Shown one piece after another: positions 7,724 through 16,176 of a DNA stretch of 23,032 bases. The notes beneath the pieces were generated by a model. It worked only from the letters and a program-made list of their open reading frames with translations. It was not told the DNA's origin and made no database searches. The position numbers and the translations under genes were made by a program. The stretch is from a virus. The stretch spans positions 1 through 23,032 of the IMG/VR virus record IMGVR_UViG_3300042568_000223; one strand, 5' to 3'. How positions within the stretch are numbered: position 1 is the stretch's first letter; each line of letters opens with the position of its first letter.

Positions 7724-8942
7724 TACAGAGTCAAAACTAATTTCAGCGTTACTAGAAGATAAGCAGTTGCATGTTCTTTTACAGGCAAACATAGACTCTC
7801 TCCTAAGAACTCACAGCGACATCTGGAATTTTATTCGTCTTTATGCAGAAAATAATGGAGCAGTCCCACCAACATCACTTGTTGTAGAGAAGTTTAGAGA
7901 CTTTGAGCCAGTTAAGGGCATAGGGTCCACAAAACATCATCTTTCAGAGTTACAAACAGAATATTTAAATGATAGCCTAAAGGATATTCTTAGGGGTGCA
8001 GCATCAGAGGTTCAGCAAGGTCAAGGTCCAAAAGCACTAGACGAACTAATTACAAGAACATCAGAGTTAAAGAAGAACACATCAAACATACGTGATATTG
8101 ATGTCACAGATCTTGAATCAGCAGTGGCTTACTTTGAAAACATTAAAGAGCAGCAGGCTCTTGGACATAGAGGAATTAAAACTGGACTGCCAGGATTTGA
8201 CAACTACTTACCTTCAGGAATTATGCCAGGACAACTAGGAGTGTTTCTTGCATATCCAGGTATTGGAAAGTCGTGGCTTGCACTTTACTTTGCGGTTCAA
8301 GCATGGAAGCAGGGCAAGTCGCCAATGGTAATTTCCCTTGAAATGTCTGAGACAGAGGTTCGCAATCGTGTATTTACAATTATGGGTGAAGGCTTGTGGT
8401 CACACAGAAAGATCTCTAATGGAGAGATTGAGTTAGATATGCTAAAGTCTTGGCATGCTAAAAATCTTGTGGGTAAACCAGAGTTTCATATTATCTCAAA
8501 TGATAACGGTGGCGAGATCAATCCTTCTGTTCTTCGTGGAAAGATAGATCAGTATAAGCCAGACTTCGTAATTGTTGACTACCTTCAGTTGATGAGTCCT
8601 AATCAGAAGTCAGATAATGAAACGGTAAGAATGAAGAACCTCTCACGAGAACTTAAACTTATGGCTATTGGCGACGAGGTTCCAATTATTGCTATCTCAT
8701 CTGCCACACCTGACGATGTCAACGACCTATCTACAGTGCCTACACTTGGACAAACTGCCTGGTCTAGACAGATTGCCTATGATGCTGACTGGGTGCTTGC
8801 CCTAGGTCGTGGAACTAATAGTGATATTATTGAATGTGCTTTTCGTAAAAATCGTAATGGATTTATGGGAGATTTCCTAGTCCAGTGTGACTTTGACAAG
8901 GGCTACTATCGATACAAGGATTTTGAAGATAAGACGGTATAA
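7716..8942 (+). CDS. dnaB: DnaB-type replicative helicase
   Basis: 408-residue RecA-fold helicase, a little shorter than bacterial DnaB (usually ~450-470). The N-terminal helical domain (1-~140) lacks strong similarity to the bacterial one. The ATPase domain has Walker A at 179-186 (AYPGIGKS), the helix-strand with SLEMSETEVRNR, Walker B at 286-292 (IVDYLQL, Asp288), the NLSRELKLMA arginine-rich helix, and ISSATP with a Gln/Trp-rich end (LGQTAWSRQIAYDADWVLAL). It unwinds the fork 5'-3' and would pair with the primase encoded at 9194-10138. It follows the glycosyltransferase gene with an 8-base overlap. Confidence 0.9.
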   Translation: MNNTESKLISALLEDKQLHVLLQANIDSLLRTHSDIWNFIRLYAENNGAVPPTSLVVEKFRDFEPVKGIGSTKHHLSELQTEYLNDSLKDILRGAASEVQQGQGPKALDELITRTSELKKNTSNIRDIDVTDLESAVAYFENIKEQQALGHRGIKTGLPGFDNYLPSGIMPGQLGVFLAYPGIGKSWLALYFAVQAWKQGKSPMVISLEMSETEVRNRVFTIMGEGLWSHRKISNGEIELDMLKSWHAKNLVGKPEFHIISNDNGGEINPSVLRGKIDQYKPDFVIVDYLQLMSPNQKSDNETVRMKNLSRELKLMAIGDEVPIIAISSATPDDVNDLSTVPTLGQTAWSRQIAYDADWVLALGRGTNSDIIECAFRKNRNGFMGDFLVQCDFDKGYYRYKDFEDKTV

Positions 8943-8943
8943 T
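8938..8943 (+). promoter_or_regulatory. Possible -10 element (leaderless GTG start)
   Basis: TATAAT at 8938-8943 spans the dnaB stop and ends 5 bases before the GTG at 8949, the same spacing as at 5363-5374. No -35 hexamer is visible at a suitable distance, and a CGG rather than TGG precedes it, so this is weaker than the other promoter calls. Confidence 0.35.
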
Positions 8944-8948
8944 ATAAT

Positions 8949-9275
8949 GTGGAAAAATTTCATCATAGACCAATTAAAAAGTTTAACCTCAACGGGGTCA
9001 TTCACGATGACTCTGCTATTGGTAGGCTTAAAGGAGAATATATAAGACTACTAGTCTCAGAAATGAGACTGTCTGGATATGTTCCAAAATTTGAAATTGA
9101 TCCAGATTTTACTATAGACTTTAACGAGACAAAAAAATATTTTGAATTTGAGATAACATTATACGGAATATATGTAGGGAAAAGGAAAAGCGAATGGATA
9201 GCAGGAATAGACGGAAACAAGGCGATATATATACAAAAGAGCAAATCAAACGAATTCTCGCAGGAACAGGTATAG
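8949..9275 (+). CDS. Small protein between helicase and primase, unknown
   Basis: 108 residues from a GTG start, with no Shine-Dalgarno and a TATAAT 5 bases upstream. The sequence is basic and aromatic (FHHRPIKKFNL, YIRLLVSEMRLSGYVPKFEID, YFEFEITLYGIYVGKR) and looks like a compact mixed fold. I do not recognise it. Its last ~27 codons overlap the primase start (ATG 9194) in a different frame. Position between helicase and primase suggests a helicase-primase accessory, but nothing in the sequence proves it. Confidence 0.55.
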   Translation: MEKFHHRPIKKFNLNGVIHDDSAIGRLKGEYIRLLVSEMRLSGYVPKFEIDPDFTIDFNETKKYFEFEITLYGIYVGKRKSEWIAGIDGNKAIYIQKSKSNEFSQEQV

Positions 9276-10138
9276 ATGTAGCCTCTGAAGTAGATTCAGA
9301 CTATATAATTTTTTGCCCCTATCACAATAACCACCATACACCAGCAGGTGAAATAGATAAAACAAAAGGAACTTTTTTCTGTTTTTCATGTAGAAAGATT
9401 GCAGATTTAGTAGAGTTTGTTATGCACACTTCTGGTAGAACATATTTTGAGTCTGTTAGATTTATTAAGAGTAAAGAGCAAGAGCAAGACCTAGAAAGAC
9501 AGATCAGCCAGCAACTAGTTCATAAGCCAGAGTTTACATTGTTTGATGAGTTAGTATTAAAAAGACTTCATAACAATCTATTAAGTTTTGACAGAGCAAA
9601 AGAATATCTTAAGTATAGAAAGATTAACTCTAATTCTTGGTCAAAGTTTTCTTTAGGGTATTCAGAAAAACAGGACATGGTAACTATTCCAGTTCACAGC
9701 CCAGACAACTTGCCAATTGGATTTGTTGGTAGATCTATTGAAGGCAAAGAGTTTAAGAATACTCCAGGTCTTCCAAAAAGTAAAACCTTATTTAATTTAA
9801 ATAGGGTAAAGACTTCAAGCAGAGTTTATGTAGTGGAGTCTTCGTTTGATGCTATCAGGCTTGATCAGGTTGGATTTCCTGCAGTAGCAACATTGGGTGC
9901 AACAATATCAAATGCACAAGTAGACTTGCTTCAAAAGTATTTCAATGATATAATTGTCATTGCAGATAACGATGTCGCAGGCAGCAACATGAAAGACAGG
10001 CTTATTGAAAGGCTTGGATCTCGTGTTTCTGTTATTGAATTACAAAAACAATATAAAGACATTGGCGATATGGATGATGAAGCAATTAAGGAACTTGAGT
10101 TCCAGTTTGACAAATCTATATCGTTTATGCTAAACTAA
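9194..10138 (+). CDS. dnaG: DnaG-type primase (CHC2 zinc finger + TOPRIM)
   Basis: 314-residue primase, far shorter than bacterial DnaG (~580) and lacking its C-terminal helicase-binding domain. The CHC2 zinc-binding site is Cys41, His44, Cys63 and Cys66 (CPYH ... CFSC). The TOPRIM catalytic set is visible: Glu215 in VVESSFDA, and Asp258/Asp260 in IADNDVAG. It makes RNA primers for the phage DnaE. The start ATG 9194 lies inside the upstream gene and has AAAAGGAAAA a few bases before it. The 82-base overlap is long but the zinc finger begins only 41 residues in, so no later start would keep the fold. Confidence 0.85.
   Translation: MDSRNRRKQGDIYTKEQIKRILAGTGIDVASEVDSDYIIFCPYHNNHHTPAGEIDKTKGTFFCFSCRKIADLVEFVMHTSGRTYFESVRFIKSKEQEQDLERQISQQLVHKPEFTLFDELVLKRLHNNLLSFDRAKEYLKYRKINSNSWSKFSLGYSEKQDMVTIPVHSPDNLPIGFVGRSIEGKEFKNTPGLPKSKTLFNLNRVKTSSRVYVVESSFDAIRLDQVGFPAVATLGATISNAQVDLLQKYFNDIIVIADNDVAGSNMKDRLIERLGSRVSVIELQKQYKDIGDMDDEAIKELEFQFDKSISFMLN
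10107..10136 (+). promoter_or_regulatory. Promoter before the ssDNA-binding protein gene
   Basis: TTGACA at 10107-10112, an 18-base spacer, then TAAACT at 10131-10136 preceded by TGC (extended -10). Transcription would begin near 10143, about 20 bases before the ATG at 10164, leaving room for the AAAGGAGA ribosome site. It is inside the primase gene's 3' end. Confidence 0.5.
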
Positions 10139-10163
10139 TATAACAACACAAAGGAGAAATAAT

Positions 10164-10820
10164 ATGAGCGTAGTAAAGGGATTAAAAGCAATCAACGCCC
10201 TGCTCGACAAGCCAAAGTATGACGAAAACTCACCAAAGGTTAAGTGGCTAAAACTTGCCGATGGTCAATCAGTAAAGATCCGATTCATTGAAGAGTTGGA
10301 CGAAGACTCTGCAAACTATAGCGAAGAGCGTGGACTTGCACTTGTTGTAAAGGAACACACAAATCCAAAGGACTATAAGCGTAAGGCTGTAGACACAATG
10401 GATACAGAAGGCCGTGACTGGGCTGAAGAAATGCATCGCAAGGATCCAAAGGCTGGCTGGAGAGCACGTCTTCGTTTCTATTGCAACGTTCTAGTTGACG
10501 ACGGCATTGAAGCACCATATGTTGCTATCTGGTCAATGGGTATCAGTAAGCAATCATCATTTAACACAATTCGTGAGTATGCACTTGAAACAGGAAGCAT
10601 CTCAAACATTCAATGGAAGTTAAAGCGTAATGGTCAGGGAACTGAAACAAACTATACACTTATTCCATCTGCTCCAGACAAGGAGCCTTTTAACTGGGGA
10701 GAGATTAAGCCTTATCCCCTAGAACTTGCTTTGCGTAAGGTTCCATATGCTGAACAAGAAGCGTTCTACCTTGGATTTGATTCACCATCAATCACTTCGT
10801 CAACGAATGCTGACTGGTAA
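10164..10820 (+). CDS. ssb: Single-stranded DNA-binding protein (gp2.5/gp32-like)
   Basis: 218 residues in the layout of phage ssDNA-binding proteins of the T4 gp32 / T7 gp2.5 kind. A basic N-terminus precedes an OB-like core (VKWLKLADGQSVKIRFIEEL, then aromatic/basic strands KAGWRARLRFYCNVLV and APYVAIWSMG). It ends in an Asn-Ala-Asp-Trp tail rather than the acidic DDDIPF tail of bacterial SSB. It has the strongest ribosome site in the window (AAAGGAGA) and its own promoter, as expected for a protein needed in quantity. It would coat single strands for DnaE and RecA. The assignment is by order and composition, since this family is poorly conserved. Confidence 0.65.
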   Translation: MSVVKGLKAINALLDKPKYDENSPKVKWLKLADGQSVKIRFIEELDEDSANYSEERGLALVVKEHTNPKDYKRKAVDTMDTEGRDWAEEMHRKDPKAGWRARLRFYCNVLVDDGIEAPYVAIWSMGISKQSSFNTIREYALETGSISNIQWKLKRNGQGTETNYTLIPSAPDKEPFNWGEIKPYPLELALRKVPYAEQEAFYLGFDSPSITSSTNADW

Positions 10821-10823
10821 TCA

Positions 10824-13800
10824 ATGAACTATGTAGGCTTACATGTCCATACACACTATTCATTATTTGATGGTGTCGCTACTCCAGAAGAATACATTGA
10901 CCGTGCAGTTGAGTTAGGGATGCCAGCAATTGCCATCACTGACCACGGAACTTTATCTGGGCATAGGGAACTGCACCGTATTGCAAAAGCGAAGGGTATT
11001 AAGCCTATACTTGGTGTAGAAGGCTATATGTGTCAAGATAGATTTGATACTAGAGATAAGTCTGAAAGAGATGGAGATCTAGATCTAGTCTACAACCATA
11101 TAGTCCTTCTCGCCAAGAACCAAATTGGTTTAGAGAATCTAAATAAGATTAATGAAATTGCTTGGACAGAAGGGTTTTTCAAGAAGCCAAGATTTGACTT
11201 TGAAATTCTTGAAAAATATGCAGAGGGTATTATTGTTACTTCTGCTTGCCCAAGTAGTGTTTTAGTAAAGGCACTTGAGAACAACGAGTTTGCTATTGCT
11301 AAGAAGCACATTGAATGGTTTAAACGTGTATTTAATGATGACTATTATATTGAGGTAATGCCACACAATCCAGCAGAAATTAATAAGCAACTTATTGCTT
11401 TGGCTGATGAGTTTGGAGTCCAGGTTGTTGTAACTCCTGACTGCCACCACAGCACAACAGATCAAAAAGAAATTCAAGAATTTAAACTTCTTCTTAATAC
11501 ACACGTAAAGATTGACAAAGAGCATACATTTGAAAAATCTAAAAAGCAACCAGATATGATGAAGCGTCTTGATTATTTGTATGGCGAAGATAGACAGATC
11601 ACTTTTAATAAGTTTGATATTCATTTGCTATCTTATGAAGAAATGAAATCTGCTATGGAAGCACAGGGAATTAACCGTCCAGATATCTACTCTAATACGC
11701 TTGCTATTGCTGAAAAAGTTGGGGACTATGGAATTCAAGAAGGACTAAACCTACTTCCAGTCCAATATAAGAATCCAGATAGAGAGTTAAGAGAAATTGC
11801 CTTAGAGGGATTGATTCAAAGAGGCATCGTAGATAACCAGGAATACCTAGATAGACTAGATGAAGAACTCTCAGTCATTAAAGATAAAAAATTTGCTCCA
11901 TACTTTCTTGTAGTTAGAAATATGATTGCTTGGGCCAAGAAGGAAGGAATCATGGTTGGTCCTGGCCGTGGTTCTGCTGCAGGATCTTTGTTATGCTATG
12001 CACTAAGCATTACAGATATTGATCCAATTAAGCACGGACTTCTCTTCTTTCGTTTTATTAATCCAGATCGTAATGACTTCCCTGATATCGATACAGACAT
12101 TCAAGATTCTCGTCGTGAAGAGGTTAAAGATTATCTAGTTAGACAGTATAGGCACGTTGCATCTATTGCTACTTTTCTTTCCTTTAAAGACAAAGGTGTT
12201 GTAAGAGATGTTGCAAGAGTTTTAAACATTCCACTTACAGATGTTAATAAGGTTTTAAAGTTAGTTGATACTTGGGATGATTTTTGCACATCAAAAACAA
12301 CACGTGAGTTTCGTGAAAAATATCCAGAGGTAGAGATTTATGGAGAGCAACTCCGTGGTCGTATTAGAGGCACTGGAATTCACGCTGCTGGTGTTGTTAC
12401 TAGTAAAGATCCTATTTTTAGATTTGCACCAATGGAGACCCGTTCTTCTACAGGTAGCGATGAGCGCATTCCCGTTGTTGCGGTTGATATGGAAGAGGCA
12501 GAAAGAATTGGTCTGATTAAGATTGATGCTTTGGGTCTTAAGACTTTATCCGTTCTTAAGGATACCGTAGATATGATTAAAACAAATCATTACAAAGACA
12601 TTAACTTGTTGGAGATTGACATGTCAGATGCCAATGTTTATGAGATGCTATCTAGTGGTTATACAAAGGGTGTGTTTCAGTGTGAAGCAACGCCATACAC
12701 AAACCTTCTTGTTAAGATGGGTGTAAAGAACTTTAATGAACTTGCTGCATCTAATGCTCTTGTTAGACCAGGCGCTATGAATACAATTGGAAAAGACTAC
12801 ATTGATCGTAAACATGGTCGTCAAAATATTAGTTATACTCACCAAGTATTGAAAGAATTTACGGAGGAAACTTATGGTTGTATTCTTTACCAGGAACAAG
12901 TTATGCAAGCATGCGTATCTCTTGGAGGTATGTCCATGTCGGAAGCAGATAAAGTTAGAAAAATCATTGGAAAGAAAAAAGATGCTAAAGAGTTTGACCA
13001 GTTTAAAGACAAATTTGTCGAAGGTGCTTCTCGTTTTGTTTCTCCTAACACTGCTCGTGATTTGTGGCATGATTTTGAAGCACACGCAGGGTATTCATTT
13101 AATAAGTCTCACGCAGTAGCATACTCTACACTGTCTTATTGGACAGCATGGTTAAAGTATCACTATCCTCTAGAATTTATGTTTGCCCTTCTGAAGAACG
13201 AAAAGGATAAAGATGGTAGAACTGAGTATCTGATTGAGGCAAAGCGTATGGGAATTTCTATCAAACTTCCACACATCAACGATTCAGATGCAGACTTTAA
13301 GATTGAAGGCAAGGGCATTAGGTTTGGGCTGACTGGAATTAAGTATATATCTGACAACATTGCCAGCAAGTATATTGCAGGAAGACCCTTTACATCTTAC
13401 AAGCAACTAGAAGAGTTTACCTTTACTAAGGGTAATGGAGTAAATAGTCGTGCACTCCAGGCACTAAGAGTTATTGGAGCAGCAACATTTACAGACAATC
13501 CAAGAAACGACAATGAGATAAAAGAAAATCTATATGAATACTTAAACTTGCCAGAGTTTAATCTGGTTGTTCCTTCACACTACTATGCGTTTATACAGGA
13601 TGTAGAGGAGTTTGAGGAAAAGGGATCCTACATTTTACTTGGCATGGTAAAATCAATTAAGAGAGGAACGGGGTGGTCACGAGTTGAAGTTTTGGACAAG
13701 ACTGGCAGTATTGGTATATTTGACGATGAAGCAACCACTATTGAGACTGGTCGTAGTTATCTTATTCTTGCAAACGATAATCGGATTGTATCTGCAATAC

Positions 13801-14096
13801 CGTCTGACGAGATAAATGGATCATCAAATGCGTTGGTAAAGTTTTTAAATTATAAGCAGTTACCTTTTTCAGAAGATGAGATGTTTGTTATTTCTTTTAA
13901 GCCAAGAATTACTAAGGCTGGAAAGAAGATGGCATCCCTAACACTTGCAGATACGTCTAGAGATCTTCACTCTATTACCGTATTCCCTACTGCTTTTGCA
14001 AAAGCATATATGAGGTTAGAAGAAGGAAAGTCTTATAAGTTTAGTTTCGGAAAGACTAAAGATGGAACAGTTATATTGGAGGATATAAATGCTTGA
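10824..14096 (+). CDS. dnaE: DNA polymerase III alpha subunit (DnaE) with PHP domain
   Basis: 1090-residue C-family replicative polymerase. The PHP domain comes first: His7/His9 in HVHTHYS, Asp16, Asp40-His41 in ITDHG, Glu66 in GVEGY, and Asp206/His208 in PDCHH. These metal-binding positions are kept, unlike in E. coli DnaE, where several have been lost. The polymerase catalytic aspartates are Asp421 and Asp423 (PDIDTD) and Asp568 (KIDALGLKTL). The palm/fingers region has GRGSAAGSLL. The C-terminus has an OB-like region (about 935-985) and a second beta-rich segment with GKKMASLTLAD near 1040. It starts 3 bases after the SSB stop with no clear ribosome site, so translation is probably coupled. 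No DnaQ-type exonuclease is seen in the window. Confidence 0.93.
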   Translation: MNYVGLHVHTHYSLFDGVATPEEYIDRAVELGMPAIAITDHGTLSGHRELHRIAKAKGIKPILGVEGYMCQDRFDTRDKSERDGDLDLVYNHIVLLAKNQIGLENLNKINEIAWTEGFFKKPRFDFEILEKYAEGIIVTSACPSSVLVKALENNEFAIAKKHIEWFKRVFNDDYYIEVMPHNPAEINKQLIALADEFGVQVVVTPDCHHSTTDQKEIQEFKLLLNTHVKIDKEHTFEKSKKQPDMMKRLDYLYGEDRQITFNKFDIHLLSYEEMKSAMEAQGINRPDIYSNTLAIAEKVGDYGIQEGLNLLPVQYKNPDRELREIALEGLIQRGIVDNQEYLDRLDEELSVIKDKKFAPYFLVVRNMIAWAKKEGIMVGPGRGSAAGSLLCYALSITDIDPIKHGLLFFRFINPDRNDFPDIDTDIQDSRREEVKDYLVRQYRHVASIATFLSFKDKGVVRDVARVLNIPLTDVNKVLKLVDTWDDFCTSKTTREFREKYPEVEIYGEQLRGRIRGTGIHAAGVVTSKDPIFRFAPMETRSSTGSDERIPVVAVDMEEAERIGLIKIDALGLKTLSVLKDTVDMIKTNHYKDINLLEIDMSDANVYEMLSSGYTKGVFQCEATPYTNLLVKMGVKNFNELAASNALVRPGAMNTIGKDYIDRKHGRQNISYTHQVLKEFTEETYGCILYQEQVMQACVSLGGMSMSEADKVRKIIGKKKDAKEFDQFKDKFVEGASRFVSPNTARDLWHDFEAHAGYSFNKSHAVAYSTLSYWTAWLKYHYPLEFMFALLKNEKDKDGRTEYLIEAKRMGISIKLPHINDSDADFKIEGKGIRFGLTGIKYISDNIASKYIAGRPFTSYKQLEEFTFTKGNGVNSRALQALRVIGAATFTDNPRNDNEIKENLYEYLNLPEFNLVVPSHYYAFIQDVEEFEEKGSYILLGMVKSIKRGTGWSRVEVLDKTGSIGIFDDEATTIETGRSYLILANDNRIVSAIPSDEINGSSNALVKFLNYKQLPFSEDEMFVISFKPRITKAGKKMASLTLADTSRDLHSITVFPTAFAKAYMRLEEGKSYKFSFGKTKDGTVILEDINA

Positions 14097-14412
14097 TAGT
14101 TTAGCAGTTGATTTACATAGGGTTGCAGTTGAAAAAGGATTTTGGCCAAAGACAGAAGATGTGGATGACATCTTTGTTGCAAAACAAATGATGATGATCG
14201 TATCAGAGGTTGTTGAGGCAATGGAAGCAATTCGCAAAGAAAAGGGTGAAGAAGAGATTACAAAAGAGTTTGCTGATATTTTTATTAGAACTCTAGATCT
14301 CTATGCAGGACTTGTTGAAGCAGGGTATACTAGATTATCACTAGATCATGTATTAAAAGAAAAATCAGAATTTAATCAGACTAGACCAGAGAAGCACGGA
14401 GTAAGATTCTAA
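14089..14412 (+). CDS. mazG: MazG-like nucleotide pyrophosphohydrolase
   Basis: 107-residue, all-helical MazG/all-alpha NTP-PPase-type protein. The metal motif is present: Glu40xxGlu43 (EVVEAMEA) and Glu60xxAsp63 (EFADIFIRTLD), 16 residues apart. It would hydrolyse (d)NTPs or (p)ppGpp-like nucleotides to monophosphates and pyrophosphate, and phage MazG may tune nucleotide pools during infection. The start has a good GGAGG about 7 bases upstream and overlaps the dnaE stop by 8 bases. The stop overlaps the recA start (TAATG). The length is typical of single-domain MazG, not the duplicated bacterial form. Confidence 0.8.
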   Translation: MLDSLAVDLHRVAVEKGFWPKTEDVDDIFVAKQMMMIVSEVVEAMEAIRKEKGEEEITKEFADIFIRTLDLYAGLVEAGYTRLSLDHVLKEKSEFNQTRPEKHGVRF

Positions 14413-15422
14413 TGACAGTAACAGTTGAAGAAGCAATGGCGTCACTTGACCCAAAGTTAAGAAAAAAATTGGGGACTGGAGTTGGAGTTAACTATGAATA
14501 CCAACCTACACCTAGTTACGGATTAAACCGTGCTCTAGGTGGAGGTCTTCCTTATGGGAGACAAGTTCTTATCTGGGGCTCTAAGTCCTCTGCAAAGTCT
14601 TCTATGTGCCTTCAGATGATTGCTCTAGCACAAGCCGAAGGTAAACTATGTGCATGGATTGATTCAGAAATGTCATACTCTGAAGACTGGGCTAGAACTT
14701 TGGGGGTAGATCCAGAAAAATTAATCTACTCACAAGCAAGAACTATTAGTGATATGGTAGATGTTGGCGTTGGATTAATGAATGCTGGTGTTGACCTAAT
14801 CGTAGTAGATTCTATTACATCAATGCTTCCTGCCATCTATTTTGAAAAAGATACAGATGAAATGAAAGCCTTAGAAAATACAAAACAGATTGGAGCAGAA
14901 TCCCGTGACTTTAGTAACGCATGGAAAATGCTTAACTATGCAAACAATAAAGTTAAGCCAACTTTGCTTGTTCTTATTTCTCAGTCTCGTAACAATATCA
15001 ATGCTATGTATACTAGCCAGCAGCCTTCTGGTGGTCAGGCTACTAAGTTTTATTCCTCATGTATTATTAAACTCTTTTCTTCAGAGTCAGATAATCAAGC
15101 AATTAAGGGTAAGATCAAGGTAGGAGATAAATTAATTGAAGAAAAGATTGGTAGAACTATTAAGTGGGAACTCCAGTTCTCCAAAACCTCTCCAGGGTTC
15201 CAGTCTGGTGAGTATGATTTTTATTTCAGAGGTGACAATATTGGTCTTGATACCATTGGTGATTTGGTTACTACCGCAGAACTAAATGGCATTGTAGAAC
15301 GCACAGGTGCTTGGTATATACTTCCTGACGGCACAAAGGTTCAAGGTAAAGAAGCATTCGTTAATCGTGTAAGAGAGGATCTTGACTTGCAAGAATCAAT
15401 TAAGTCTAGGTTAAATGACTAA
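14412..15422 (+). CDS. recA: RecA/UvsX-family recombinase
   Basis: 336 residues. The ATPase core has Walker A at 56-63 (GSKSSAKS), in which alanine (Ala61) replaces the usual glycine before the Lys. The catalytic-type Glu86 is in WIDSEMSYS, and Walker B is LIVVDSI (Asp133). Following segments match RecA L1/L2-type loops (QIGAESRDFSNAW, NNINAMYTSQQPSGGQATKFY). It would form filaments on single-stranded DNA and drive strand exchange for recombination-dependent replication and repair. Its C-terminus is short, without the acidic tail of E. coli RecA. It is coupled to mazG by TAATG, and its 3' end overlaps the next small gene. Confidence 0.88.
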   Translation: MTVTVEEAMASLDPKLRKKLGTGVGVNYEYQPTPSYGLNRALGGGLPYGRQVLIWGSKSSAKSSMCLQMIALAQAEGKLCAWIDSEMSYSEDWARTLGVDPEKLIYSQARTISDMVDVGVGLMNAGVDLIVVDSITSMLPAIYFEKDTDEMKALENTKQIGAESRDFSNAWKMLNYANNKVKPTLLVLISQSRNNINAMYTSQQPSGGQATKFYSSCIIKLFSSESDNQAIKGKIKVGDKLIEEKIGRTIKWELQFSKTSPGFQSGEYDFYFRGDNIGLDTIGDLVTTAELNGIVERTGAWYILPDGTKVQGKEAFVNRVREDLDLQESIKSRLND

Positions 15423-15591
15423 ATATAGTATATACGAAGGAAAGTTTCCTTGTAAGACTTGTAAAAAAGAAGTAAAGACTATGAGAGTTTATATGGAAAC
15501 TGGTATGGCGTCTTGGATGTGCTCAGAAAAACATTTATCAGAAGTATTGTTATTTAGAAAAGGATACAAAAAGGTAAAAAGAAATGACTGA
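15415..15591 (+). CDS. 58-residue zinc-knuckle-like protein, unknown
   Basis: A small ORF of 58 codons. It starts at ATG 15415, overlapping the recA stop, and ends 8 bases inside the next gene. It has Cys13 and Cys16 (CKTC) and a further Cys (MCSEKH), so it is a candidate metal-binding knuckle. A basic C-terminal stretch (LFRKGYKKVKRND) could contact nucleic acid. I do not recognise the family. The close spacing, overlaps on both sides and unbroken reading frame argue that it is a real gene rather than chance. Confidence 0.6.
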   Translation: MTKYSIYEGKFPCKTCKKEVKTMRVYMETGMASWMCSEKHLSEVLLFRKGYKKVKRND

Positions 15592-15865
15592 GAAGAGCGA
15601 AAGCAAAAGAATCGGTGCAAAGCAGCACAAGAATTCTGGACGCAACACCCAAAAGGGTGATGCTTCTTGGAAAACCTTTGTCGTAGACTTTAAAGAGGTG
15701 GGTAAATCTTTTACCTTAAACAAAGAGGTTTGGGCTAAGGCTACTACAGATGCCATGAAGAATGGCAAGGATCCAGCCATAGTGGTCGTAATGGGCGAGG
15801 GTAATGCAAAAGTAAGACTTGCTATAATTGAAATGAGCATACTAGAAGATATGATGGAGGAATAA
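15584..15865 (+). CDS. Holliday-junction-resolvase-like PD-(D/E)XK protein
   Basis: 93 residues. The core HKNSGRNTQKGDASWKTFVV plus DFKE fits the minimal archaeal/phage PD-(D/E)XK pattern: a Ser-Gly-Arg turn, Asp in KGDA, then a (D/E)xK-like strand FVVDFKE, followed by KSFTL and a helix (KEVWAKATTDAMKNGKDP), and a hydrophobic strand AIVVVMGEG. Such small enzymes cut branched DNA. The catalytic glutamate expected before the motif is not clear, so activity is uncertain. It lies two genes downstream of recA, which agrees with a role in recombination. It overlaps the 58-residue gene by 8 bases and the next start by 1 base. Confidence 0.5.
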   Translation: MTEKSESKRIGAKQHKNSGRNTQKGDASWKTFVVDFKEVGKSFTLNKEVWAKATTDAMKNGKDPAIVVVMGEGNAKVRLAIIEMSILEDMMEE

Positions 15866-16170
15866 TGGAACAAGAAAAAACAACAATAGAGATGATAAAT
15901 GGGTTGGCAGAGATTGCTGATTATATGGATGATGAAGAGTTAACTACTGCCCTTACCTTCATTGCTAAGATAATTATTAAGCCAGATATCCCATTAAATG
16001 TAGCAACTGTAGAGATTGTAAGGTTGCAGGCCATTGCAGCAAAAATGGCTTTTAAGGCTACGTGGATGGCAAATGTAGACAAGTCAGATCGTGGAAAGAA
16101 GAACCTTTACTATACTGCTGCAGAGTCAATCAACAATCTTGTTTCTGCTTTGAAATATATAACCAGATAA
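15865..16170 (+). CDS. Small helical protein, unknown
   Basis: 101 residues, predicted entirely helical, with an acidic N-terminal half and a basic C-terminal part (KSDRGKKNLYYTAAESINNLV). There is no recognisable domain, cysteine motif or signal. It starts at ATG 15865 overlapping the upstream stop (TAATG). Its own stop (16168-16170) sits in the centre of a 15-base perfect palindrome that overlaps the next promoter, so its end marks a transcriptional boundary. Function not known. Confidence 0.55.
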   Translation: MEQEKTTIEMINGLAEIADYMDDEELTTALTFIAKIIIKPDIPLNVATVEIVRLQAIAAKMAFKATWMANVDKSDRGKKNLYYTAAESINNLVSALKYITR

Positions 16171-16176
16171 TCTGGT
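16162..16176 (+). repeat. Palindrome overlapping a -10 element (candidate operator)
   Basis: ACCAGATAATCTGGT is a perfect 15-base inverted repeat (6-base arms, 3-base centre). Its right end reaches the first base of the TATACT at 16176. A protein bound here would block this promoter. The stop codon of the upstream gene forms its centre. Confidence 0.5.

Noticed and set aside
8893-8943. TTGACA at 8893-8898 as the -35 for the TATAAT at 8938
   Set aside because: The gap is 39 bases, far beyond the usual 16-18.
11072-11085. Palindrome AGATCTAGATCT in dnaE
   Set aside because: It lies in coding DNA far from any promoter, and short AT-rich palindromes are expected by chance.
12648-13085. 145-codon minus-strand frame inside dnaE
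   Set aside because: It is a shadow of the polymerase gene, which has all catalytic residues, and has no supporting start signals.
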